Assembly: GCA_002778195.1 (NCBI GenBank)
Contig: PCDI01000009.1
Coordinates: 1,204,725 to 1,268,724, forward strand
Reading direction: 5' to 3'
Length of the DNA: 64,000 nucleotides
DNA from: Raffaelea ambrosiae
Lineage: Eukaryota; Ascomycota; Sordariomycetes; Ophiostomatales; Ophiostomataceae
Made by a program: the position numbers and the translations under genes. The notes beneath the pieces are model-generated. The model was not told the DNA's origin and did no database searches. It saw nothing but the letters and a program-made list of their open reading frames with translations. Numbering within the stretch: position 1 is the stretch's first letter; every line of letters begins with the position of its first letter. Shown here one piece after another: positions 9,811-21,052 of this stretch.

Positions 9811-12800
9811 ATGAACGGCGACGCCGGCCTGGTCGGCTGCCTCGTCGAGCGGCTGACCACACGGGTGGGTTCCCCTTGCTGTTTCCTGCCGTTTCCTGCT
9901 GTTTCCTGCTGTTTCCTGCCGTTTTCTGCCGTTTTCTGTCGTTTTCTGCTGTTTTCTGCTTCTGCTGTTTTCTTCTCTTTTTTCTTTTTTTTTTTTGCCC
10001 ACCTGATAGCTGCGTTCGCTGCTTTCATTCGCATTGTCTGCTAACCTCCTCTCTGGCTCCATCGACAGCTCCCCCATCGCACCGGCGCCCACGTCGACAG
10101 CGTCCCCCAGGACGAGGTCGTGACCATCACGCGCACCACCCTCGTCAAAGTCAGCGTCTCGTCCATCGCCATCGTCCTCGACACCCTGATAGCCCTCCTC
10201 GAGGAGCTCGCCCGCCCGTACAGCAAGAACGTGGCCTCCCACCCGCCCCATGTGCTGCTGTCCGAGCTCTACGTCCTGGCCCTGCTGGCCGACTGCTGCT
10301 CCAGCCATTGGGACGCCGTGTCCTCGGCCCAGGCCGGCAGCGCGCGCCGCAACAGCAGCGCCAACAGCAACGGCAACCACCAGCCCGACTGGCGCCGCGC
10401 CAAGTACCCGCCGTCTGTCGTGCTCGATGCCGGCCTGGTCCACCGCGTCTTCGACGTCGTCAAGGCCTTCATGAGCCCTCTGCCCGAAGGACACGTGCTG
10501 TCTCCCAAGACCATCCTCGACGACAGCACCGTCCACGGCGTCGAGACCCCCGATCCGCCGAGCGACTCGGGCCGGGCGCCGCTGTCCGCCCACTCCGGCG
10601 ACGTGTTCAACGTGCCCCAGGTGCTGGACGCCCGCGGCGCCGAGATCGAGAAGAACGTCAAGACCATCATCGAGTTTGCCACGGCCTCCTCGTGGCCCCC
10701 GTCCCTCGAGAACGTCAAGGCTGCCATCTACAAGGTCCGGACCACGGCGCCCACCCAGCTGCCGCCCTCCTCCAACTCCTCCGCCTCCGCCTCCGACGAC
10801 GAGAAGGTCAATGCGCTGGTCGTGCTGCGGCTGCTGCCCTTTCTGTGGCTCAACCAGCAGCGCCTGGGCCAGGTCATCCAGGAGCTGTGCTCCAGCTTCC
10901 TGCACCTGCGGAAGCCCTTCCAGAACGCCGTCGCCGTCTCCACGCCGCTGATGATCACGCGCTGGATTGACCGCTACCCGGAGGAGTTTGCCAAGCTGCA
11001 CGTCATGCATCTCCGCGTCGACGGCAGCCCAGAGACCCTGTTCGACATGACCCAGACCGTTGTCGACAACGCCAGGAGAAAGGGCCAGCTCTATCCCCTG
11101 CAAATCTCCCTCCTCTTCCTCATCCCGGACGTGTTCGAGGTCGCCAGCAACATGCGCGAAGCCAAGAGCGGCGGCGTGGCCAAGAAAGTCGCCTTCCTCG
11201 AGAGCATGCGCAAAATGCTGCGCAACAGGAACGAGCAGGCGGCCTATTGCCTCGTGTCCTTGCTCCGCGTGTCGCGGCACTTTGATGCCGAGGGCGACTC
11301 CGCCCTCATAAGCTACGCCATGGACATCCAGGACGAGGTCCGCGACGCCATCTTCCGCCGCGTGTCGCCGGGATCCGACGTCATCACCCTCGACCAGGAC
11401 CTGCTCACAGCCGCCTTTGTCAGTCTGGCACGCCTCAACTTCGACGTCTGCGTCGACTCGCTTGCCATGAACTGCCTCTCTCCGTCAGCTCCGCTGCCCT
11501 TCAAGATCGCCGTCATCCAAGGCTGCTCCCACTTTGCCAAACTCGAGGACCACACGACATTCGAGCCCCTGTTTATGGCTGCCTCGGCCTTCGTCCAGTT
11601 CCAGATGAAGACCATGTCCTCCCAGCTGACGAGAACCTACGCAGGCGGCTTGGCTTTGCAGCAGCAAAATTCATCCGATCTCGGCCTGTCCATGGCCATG
11701 ACGGCCAATATTCTCGACTTCCTCAGCGCGTCTCCGATGACGCTTTTCCGGGGCGAGCCGAGCAACCCCGACGACAGGGATAGGTTTTTCCTCGACAATT
11801 TTGAATCTTTCATATCCTGTTTGGTTGTGGCAGACGAGTCGGTGAGGCGCCTCGCCGTCGGTGTTGCTCCGCACATGTTTGCCGATGAAATCTTGCTGCG
11901 CTACCGAAGGGCATCGAGATTGGCCACCCAGCGGTTCAAGACAAACTTCTGGAAGCTGACGTACGTCCGGAGTCTTTTTTTTTTTTGCGTGCCCCCGTAC
12001 CACCTTTTCCTTTACTAAATGCCGACCATGTACTCTTCCAGGTCTTTTGTTTTGGCGTCCATGTGTGACAGTATCAGTCCCTATGGACTCGAGATGGGCC
12101 TGAAAACCATCCACAGTTATCTCGAGTCCCGGCTCCTCCTCCTGACGTCCGTGCGGGTAAGTCGATCTCCCCACCATGCGTTGCTTCGCCCATGACAGGA
12201 ACAGCGCCTAACTCGAGGATCACATAGGAACTGTCGGAACTGTCAGAGGAAGTGCCAGAGCGCACTGCATGCTCTACGAAACTAGAAACGCTGTTCCTGG
12301 TGTCTCTATGCTCTGCTGAAATCGAGACCTGCCAGCTCGTGACGGCATGCATCAGCCAGTTTCTAGAAGAGTGTCGAATTATCGATACCGCCTCCAAGGG
12401 AGCAAAATCATCATCTACCCTGTTGCGTAATGGGGACGTCTTTCGTGAGATCGCGTCGAGAGAGTTCCGCTTCACGGGGCTCGTTGCATTTCAACGGCGC
12501 GTCAATGGGCTCTTCCGGAAAATGCAATACCCTAGCAACGGCATTCTCGATGCGTGGGAAATTGCGTTTGACAAGTGGCAGCATCTGTCCGAGGACGTGT
12601 CGGCCCTGTCTCCTGACGCAATTTCCGAAAAGACCATTGTCGAATGGCGAAACTACTCGGGTTTCCTGGCATCGCTTGGGGGCATCTGCACCGCCGACCA
12701 GACCACGATCTTGGAAGAGCCAACGATCAGTGGGTTGAGATGGATAGACAGGCTGTCGTCGGACAACTCCGAGGACACTCTTCTGAACAGATTCCTCCGG

Positions 12801-15800
12801 CTCGGTATCCAGCTTCTGGCGTCGGGCAATGTCCGCATTCGTGAGACTATGAGAGAGGTGCTGTCAGCAGAGGTTTCGCCAACACTATACCAGGCTCTAT
12901 TCAAGGCTTTAGAATCCGAGCTCGACATCCTTTTCAGCGGGCCAGTCGACCAGCCTACCAAAGGCATAGAGAATGACGTTCTCTTTGCCGAGCAGTCTGT
13001 CTCGCTTTTGCGTGCCCTCGTTGAACGTCTAGATACTCCTTCCGATCTGGGAGCAGCTTCTTCAGTCCAGCTTGGCGTCTTGACTCTCAACTTTGCTAAG
13101 TTTTTGGACACCGTTCCCGACACTGCGAGCAGCCTACGGGTGAAGATCAAGACCTGCCAGTTGTGCGAGGCCGTGACAAAGAGAAAGGAACACCTAAACT
13201 TGCGCGATGACGTGCGTGTCAGAAATCAGCTACTGGAGAATATATTTGGCTGGATCGCCAGGCCTCATTCTCCCAGCGGTCAGGCGTATAACGGCAATGG
13301 GAGCCGCCAGGATGAATCATCTCGACTGCAGCGGGACCTAGACAAAGCCTGTTTGAAGTGTCTGGCAGAGCTCACCTACCGCCTTCCCCTGCAGCCAGGC
13401 GATGGCCAGGCTGACGCCGGCACTGGCGACATCAAATCGCACATGTTCCACACGTATTTCAACCGGTTCCTCTCTTTGCTCAACATCGAGGGTGCAGATC
13501 TCTCCCGTGTGGAGTATGGTGGTGGTTCTGCACGAGACGAATCGACATCGTCGTCCGAGCTCGCCATCACGATTCTGTCCAACCTCCTCAGCGCTAACCT
13601 TGACGTTGGCTTGAAGCGCAGTCTCAGCATCGGCTACCACGAAAACGTCGAGATCCGGACAGCTTTTGTCCGAGTTTTGTGCAATATCCTGATGCAAGGA
13701 ACGGAGTTCAGCAACCTGTCCGACACGGCTGTCAGCGATAAATACGACGAACTACTCGAAGTAAGTACTGCTGCTCCCCTCAGGCAGAGCATTCGACAGC
13801 AAAATCGAAAGCAAACTCCAAAACAAAGGCAAAAGCAAAAACTGACAAGGGCTGTCCAGCTTCTCACCAACGACACCACGTTGGTCATGGCCATGGCAGC
13901 CATCTGCCCAAGTTCGGAAGTCGACGACCTGACAATCTCGCTTCTCAACGTGTATGAAAGCCGAGGTTTGGGCTTTGTTCTTCTTGAAGCGCTCATCAAG
14001 CTGGAAATTGATGAGACTGGTGAGTTCCGGCCCTGCCTGCCCTGTCATCTGCGCGTTTGAAAGTTGAAAATAACCAACTTCTGTTGTAGAAAGCGAATCC
14101 GAACTTCTCCGGCGAACTTGTGTGGCAACCAAGATGCTGTCGGTCTACGCCAAGTGGAAAGGCGGACCCTACCTCAAATCAACGCTGCAGAAGGTCGTGG
14201 AGCGACTGATGCTGACGGCAAGCGAACTCGACTTCGAGCTTGACCCCGCGAGAGTGAAATCGCAAGACGAGCTGCAGAAGAATGCTGTCCAGCTACAAAT
14301 TGTAGCAAAGGTGTTCATCGACGACATATGTGCCTCTTCCTCCAAGATTCCAACGTCTTTCCGCAAAATATGCAGCATCGTAAGTGACCAGCTCTTTGTT
14401 TTCCCCAGACGTCGTCCACGCGACGTCTCCCGCAGCACACTGGCTGACATGCACAGATCACCTCGGCCGTCACGGAGCGCTTCCCGGATGCGAAATATAC
14501 AGCCGTGGGGGCTTTCATCTTCCTCCGTTTCTTCTGTCCTGCAATTGTCGCCCCGGATGTGGAGGGCCTGGTGACCACAACGCCCACGAAGGAGATGCGT
14601 AGAGGCCTTCTTCTGATTGCAAAGATCGTTCAAAATCTTGCCAACAACGTGCTGTTCGGAGCCAAGGAGCCATACATGTTTCCCCTGAATGGGTTCCTGT
14701 CTCAGAACATCTACGACGTGACGACTTTCCTTCGCAAGATCTCGGTAAGCCAGACTTTGCCGCAAGACTCGGATACGAAGGCACAGCACGCTGACTTTTG
14801 ATAGGTGGCTCCAGACGGGCTGGACGGCCCTGCAACGGGTGAATCCATAGACTTTGGCGCTTCGGTCGCCCTACACCGGTATCTCTATGACCATTGGGAC
14901 CAGGTGCGGCAGCGTCTGACGTCGCAAGAGCGACGGGATCACGTACGGTCGCCCGGGGAAGGGCCTAGAAGCCGCTCGCCAGTGTTGGAGCAGCTGCGCA
15001 ACTTGATCACGAACCTGGGACCACCGCCGCTGGCTGTCACATGGAACAGACCGCAAATCACACTGAACACCCCTCCGGCGTACTCACAATTCCAAAATTT
15101 TATGCTGCGAAACGCATTTCGGAGCAGAGAGTCGTATGCCACGGCCCGTGTTGTCCACGATGGAGGCGAGACCAGTGTAGGTTCAGTTCTCGTCCCACCC
15201 GTTTCTTTTGCTCAAGAAGCAGCCTGGGCTAATGCCAAAAATCCCCTTTTGTACAGGATGGGTTGTCCGTGATCTGCATCATCCTGCGCAACATCGATAC
15301 CGAGACTGCGGACTACGACAGCTTACTATACAGCTACCTGTCGGTGAGTACAGAGGACGCGGTGCCGCTGTCGCTTCTTTGTGCAATACTAACCGCGAAC
15401 CCTGCAGATCGCAAGCCGAATGTGGCACAAACCGTTTGGGCTCTTTATCGATGCCACGTGTTACAGCGGCCACAGCGAGCCCCAGGACGAGCTCTTCCAA
15501 AAGCTGGAGCTGCTGACACCCACCGAGCTTTCCCGGCAGCTGTCGCGAATCTACATCTACAACATGAACAGTGCTTTCCGGTATAGTGGACCGCTCCTTG
15601 CTGCGTTGCCAGCGCGCGCGACTAACACAAAGCAGGAAGTGTTTTAGACGAATTCTCCGGTTGGCAGCAAAAAATGAAGGAGGCGTGTTCCACCCCGCCA
15701 ACGTCGACTACCACCTCATCAGCAACATGCAAGATCTGCAGGCACACTTCCACCTCCCCCAGCTGCCCTTGCCAAAGGAGACCATCAGCATCGTGTCGGA

Positions 15801-18674
15801 CCAGAGGTACGTCTTCCAGCCCGTGACGCGGCTGTCGAGATCGAGAGGCAGGATCGAAGTGGTCATCGTAGTGGGCAGCCAGTACGTGCAAATCGCCACC
15901 GCAAAGAAGCAGGAGATACACCAGGGGTTCCGCCTGAGTTCCGTGTTCAACGACATATTCCGGCTGGGAGACGTAGAGCAGGCTCCGTTGTCCATCCAGA
16001 CCGACGATGAAAATGCTTTCGGGCTCAAGGCCGAGAACGGCAAGATTGTCATGTATTTCACCAGCCCCAAGAAGACGGACATTCTCCAGGCCATCAGGGG
16101 TGCCAAGGCCAAATATGGCAAGGACTTCCGCTCCCTGAAAGCATTTGACCGCCTCGTTCGTCCGCAGGACGTGCCCGGCACGCTCCTCAATCTGTCGCTG
16201 GCAAACCTCGCGAGCGCCGACGCCATTCTGCGCCTGTCGTCTTACAACCTGCTCGGTGCCCTGTGTCGAGCGTTCAAGTTCCCCTCTGCCTCGAGGCTTC
16301 TCTGCATCAAGGGTAGGTTTTGGTCCAGACAAGCGAATACGCCGTGAAACTGGCCGTGAAACTAGCCGTGTGCTTTCGCGATACTGACGTGTGCCATCCA
16401 AGACATCTCCGTGCCTCTGGACCCATCCCAGTTCATTATCGGCATCAGCAAGAAGCTTGCAGCAACCGAGCCCCAGCTTACACCAGACTTTCTCAACGAG
16501 TTCTTTGTGGGCTGGGATAGCTTCTCCGACGAGCAGAAGCCTCTGAGCCTCGCATACATGGCGCCATGGCTGCCGGGGCTGCGGACATGGCTGCTGGCAA
16601 CAGAGACCGAGAGCGAAAAGGCGAGGGACAAGATCTCGGTCATTTTCAGGAAACTCATTGATGTTGCTGTGTCCGACCCATCTCTCAGCTACACCCTCGA
16701 GCAAACTGTGTGGCCTGCGATCTACCAGGACGAGATCCTTCTGGACATGTTCCTCGAGGAAATCGTCAAGAGCGGCCTGTCTATTGGCGCGCTGGACGAG
16801 CAGACTGAGATCCTGACATCGATTGTGACGGGGTTCGGCACGATCACATTGCGCGGAAAGATCATCTCGCGTCTGCGGAAGGCGCTGAACCGGTCGTCAC
16901 TGCGGCCGACAAAGTATCTGCCGGACAATGCGGTGTGGGCGGAGATTTGTGTGCTTCTCCAGTTCTGCGTTTCGTTGTCCTTTGACAGCGGAGTGCAGTC
17001 GCAGCTGTACCTCCCGGAGATCTTCCACATTGTGACGATGCTGGCGAATACGGGTCCTTCTGACGTCCGCTTCCTTGTGCACAGACTGCTGACCAACTCC
17101 ATTCACGCCGTGTGCACGTCGTTCTCGCTGGACGAGGCGCGTCTCGGCAAGCTCAAGGGTACACTGGAGTCTCTGTCGGAGTCAAAGAGCGATTTGATCT
17201 CGAATTATGTGGCTTTCGCCAGAGATGGGGCGTCTATCTCGACGAACCAGGAGTCTGGGCCGACGCTGGCGGCGACGGAGAACCTCGCGACGCTCCTCTT
17301 TGAGATGTGTGCCGTAGCAGCCCCCTCTGTAGACATTGCCAACGCCTGGCGGGCACGGTGGATGAGCCTGGTGGCCAGCACGGCGTTCCAAAACAACCCC
17401 GCGATCCAGCCCAGAGCGTTCACGGTCATGGGCTGCCTGGCGCGGGAGGAGGTGGACGACGACCTGCTGTACCAGGTGCTGGTGGCGCTGCGCACGAGCA
17501 TCGGGCGGTTCAGCGACGACAACAACAGCGACATGATGGTGGCCATTATCACCTCGCTGTCGAAGATGATGGCCAAGCTGCCGTCGGCGTCTCGCTACGG
17601 GCTCCAGCTGTTCTGGCTGTCCATGTCACTCCTGCGGCTGGTGCCTCCCGGGCTGTTCAACTGCACAGCGCAGTTTCTGGAGTCGGTGCTGACGAACATC
17701 AGCACGTCGACCGAGATGAGAGGAGACCGCATGGTGCCGTTTCTGCTGCAGGGCCGCGTGACGCTGGAGGACGCAGCGCTGGCTCTGGACGATGCTTATG
17801 GCATCCACTTCAACAGCGAGAACTTCCACTTTGCGTCTACGGCGTGTCTTGTGCGGGGCCTGACAGACACGCTGACCAAGTCGACGGCGCTCCGGGTGCT
17901 GTCGACGTTCCTCGAGCTGACGAGCATGGCGCCCGCCGAGCGAGAACCGTCCACGTCGGGGCTTTCCGGGTCGCCGTATCTGGCGCTCATCCTGGCACGA
18001 GTTGGGACCGCAGAGGAGCTCAAGGACAGCCTCTGGCACATTGGCATCAACCCGGCCAGTCTGCCCAGCTTGTCGGGCGTGCACTCGCTGCAGGACCTGA
18101 GCACGATCAAGGAGAAGGACCTGCTGCTCAATACGGCGATGGAGCTGGTGGACTTCCAGTACCTGGAAGACCCGATCCAGTGCCGGACACTGCAGTGGCT
18201 CAACGAGCTGGCAACGGCCAAGCCAAATGTGGTCATCCATTTGTGGGACTCCCTCTGGTTCTACTGAGACGTTGTGTGGGCTCGATGCTAACAACATGAA
18301 TTGCAGGTGCGCACCGATTGCTTCCATTCTCGACGAGGTGCTCCTGCACTGCCAGAACTCGACGACGCTGGAGGCGGCGCATGAGCTCCTGCAGACGCTG
18401 AGCTCGAACACCAAGTTCTCGAGCGCGCTGGACTCGACAACCATACTCAAGGCGACGCTGGAGGACATGGGATTCGGAGGCCTGTGGCGAGCGTGCACTT
18501 TCAACAACGCATATGACCAGGCCGGCCACTGCTTTAGCTTGACAGAGCGTCTGATCGAGGTGAGTTGTGCTTGTCCGACGGCCGAGTCGGCTCAGTCGGC
18601 CCAGCCGGGATTCCTTCCGACGAGGATTACGTTTTGCTGACTCGACCATTCGGATGCAGCTCATCATCATTTAG
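9811..18674 (+). CDS. ira1: Ira/neurofibromin-type Ras GTPase-activating protein
   Basis: Giant RasGAP that switches Ras off and so lowers cAMP/PKA and MAPK signalling. Fourteen exons with introns 9865-10068, 11961-12041, 12157-12227, 13761-13859, 14020-14089, 14380-14456, 14745-14804, 15177-15256, 15344-15407, 15581-15635, 16313-16402, 18258-18306 and 18560-18659 give 2587 residues, a usual size for fungal neurofibromins. The RasGAP domain spans about 1199-1500: a likely arginine finger in LLRRTCVATKML (exon 6) and the hallmark GAFIFLRFFCPAIVAPD (exon 7). Exons 9-10 (from about 1569) look like the Sec14/CRAL-TRIO module (IILRNIDTETADYDSLLYSY, IYNMNSAFR) followed by the PH-like part in exon 11; the rest is helical repeat. 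The 99-bp fourth intron is a multiple of three without a stop. Intron 12 uses a weak GTTCTA donor, and the last exon codes only four residues (LIII) before TAG, so those two joints are the least certain. Confidence 0.92.
9881..9960 (+). repeat. 10-bp tandem repeat inside RasGAP intron 1
   Basis: Eight copies of a gtttcctgcc-like unit (gttttctgcc variants in the second half) lie 17 bp after the first donor site. The unit resembles the 9-bp repeat before the start codon in being CT-rich but is a different sequence. Intron 1 is also the longest intron of the gene (204 bp). Confidence 0.85.
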
Positions 18675-20160
18675 GTAAGATTTAGCGATGCTGCTTTGCG
18701 AGACGGGACAATGCCTCGGCAGTGTCAATGCAGCTGTCAAGCCTGGTTTCCGTTGCGGACTCCACGAGGTGGCGGATTGTCCGAATCCTGCCAGCCCTCC
18801 TCTGCGGAAACCCATCCAGAACAGGCCGTAGTGTTGTTTTAAATTTTTTTTTTAAAGTTCTTATCCCTTTTTGTGGCCCCCGAAATAAAAGGGGGACCCG
18901 CAGCATCCACTGGGAAATATGCACGAGGACAAACGTGGCGAAATATTGGGTTTGGCATATTTTTTGGGGGTCATATTTCCGTTGGCTTACGATGGAACGA
19001 CCGACAGATACGACCGAGAAAAAAAAGAAAAGAAAAGAAAAAAGCAATACGATGCACGATGCAATTGGACATACCGTGTAGACAAAAAGAAAAAAAGAAA
19101 GGGAAACCGAGGCAAAAAAAAAAAAAAAAAAAAAAAAACCTCAGAACCACGCGCGGAAACACAAAACCAAACACGGGGGGTGTCAAGACCCATACAACGG
19201 GGTGCATGTATGTTATTAGTTAGCTAGATGAACGCGCTGCTCTTGGATATGAAAACAAAGTCTTGCTCGACGACGCTTTGGAAAGAACCGCGCATGCGAC
19301 GAAGGATTCACAGTTTGCCTCAAGAGGGCCAGGGACAGCTAGCACGAGGCCGCAGAGACCGCGATAACCACGGTCCAGCTCTTCAAGGACCATTGCCACA
19401 GATAAGGGGAGAGATCTTGACCGTTGAAAGATCGTTGCAAGGCGGCGGCGGGTGAAGGATACGGGGCAATAGGATGAGTGCGCGGGGCGCGAGGCAAAAG
19501 CGTAACAGTGCAAGGGCCGCCGGGCAGGACGTTTTGGGGGGAGGCAAATAGGCGGGAAAGCTGTAATAGTGAGTGGAGAGGATTTGCTGTTGGCGGATAT
19601 AGAATGGAGAAGAGGCCGGCCCCTGCCGCAGATTGTCCAGGCGCTAAGGCACCACCGGCAAGGCCGAGGAGGAGCTGCGAGAACTGCGCGGAAGAGGGCC
19701 ACAGCAGGACAGTGGCAGCTGAAGCATGCAGCAAGCAAGCAGCAAGCAAGCCAAACAGACAAGAGAACAGGGGTGCAGATGCAAGCCATCAACCAAGCCC
19801 AGCAGGGTGTGGTGATAGACGTCAAAAAAGGGGTCACGAGAAGAACCAAACAAGGCCCAAGGAAGGCCCAAGAAGGCCCGAAGAAGGGACCAAGATCGGA
19901 GTACAGAGGGAGCACGAAATGAGACAAGAAAAGAAGCAGACACAGGGCCCAGGCAGAAAGGCCCACGGGCACGCACAGGGCTGGCAAAAAGAGGACGCAA
20001 GGAGAGCCGGAGGGTCCTGAGAAGGCCCAAGACGTCCCAAAGCAGCCCAAAGCAGAGCCCGAAGCAGAGCCCAAAGACTGGACAAAAGACAGGTCCCAGA
20101 ACAAGGCTCCAAAGAATGTTCTACAGACTGTTCCAAAGAGGGTCCAACGGAGGGTCCAAG

Positions 20161-20201
20161 ACCCAAGTACCCAAGTACCCAAAGACCCAAAGACCCAAGT
20201 C
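20161..20201 (+). repeat. Short tandem repeats of cccaagta / cccaaaga
   Basis: Two or three copies of cccaagta followed by two of cccaaaga, ending in cccaag. It sits inside a longer A/G/C-rich stretch (19850-20220) in which the word gcccaa recurs many times. Confidence 0.7.
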
Positions 20202-21018
20202 TAAAGGCCCAAAAAGAAACAACGAGGAACAACACAGATGCCCAAGTTCGACGCAGACTGCGCCCCAACCCCAGCGTCGTGCGCAAGGCTTGGCGGGATG
20301 CAGGGCCGATGTGCCTGTGTGATCCTGGGTCCCATTTGACAACGTTGTATAGGGTTCTGTGCGAGATAAGATACAAGGACGAGACGAGTTGGACAGTGGT
20401 ACGCCTACTTTGTGCGATATGCAAGGATTCATGGATTTAGACGAGAGGTGTGCGTGGACGAGCTGGACCGTGCTTGGAAGGAGGGTTGGGCTGCGGCTGC
20501 CTCTTTCAAAAAAAATCCCCCCCAAAAACGGTTGGGCAATTGGGGCTCCCTATTGGGCAGCTCGCCCTGTGTTGGTGGCTGCCTGCTTGTTAGCGGCCCA
20601 GCAGGCTGGGACACCTGGCTGCAGGGTGAGTGGGGCTGTCCAGTTCCTCGGCAGCTGACAAACAGAGGAGCAGAGCGTGGGTTTTTTTTTTTCTTTTTTT
20701 TTTCGCGCTGTTTCTTTGGGTTGCTTCCCCCCCCCCCCCCCCCGAGAAAAAATTTTCGATGTGCCCTGTAAAATACACCTGTAAAGGTTGCGGCGCTACC
20801 ACCTTCGGGAGGTGAAAATTTTTTTCTGGGTGCGTTCCAGCCAAAAGAAAGCCGCAGGACTAGCGAGACAGCCAGAACGAAAAAAAGAAGGAAAAAAGAA
20901 CAAAAGAACGGCAGAGCAATGTATGTAGAAGACACCTCACACCTCGACGCCGCTATCGCACATGCCGAGGCGGAAAGGATTCGTTTCCCTGGCCGGAGGC
21001 CATCATGCCCGGCAGAAT

Positions 21019-21052
21019 GCAGACGAGTGCAGACGAGTGCAGACGAGTGCAG
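21019..21052 (+). repeat. 10-bp tandem repeat gcagacgagt, 3.4 copies
   Basis: Three perfect copies and a partial fourth in the gene-free region. A second cluster of direct repeats, based on gactggcc and gcagcgac, follows at about 21805-21853. Confidence 0.8.

Noticed and set aside
9418..11280. 620-codon frame on the minus strand across the RasGAP start
   Set aside because: Antisense of the RasGAP coding exon 2 plus the CT-rich leader; composition is Gly/Val/Ala/Arg-rich and shows no family motif.
17307..18299. 330-codon plus-strand frame overlapping the RasGAP
   Set aside because: Shadow of RasGAP exon 12 in a second frame; Gly/Ala/Arg/Pro-rich with no family likeness.
19220..20182. 320-codon minus-strand frame, Leu/Ser/Cys/Trp-rich
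   Set aside because: It arises from repeats of a gcccaa-type word; hydrophobic low complexity, no motif, no splice partner.
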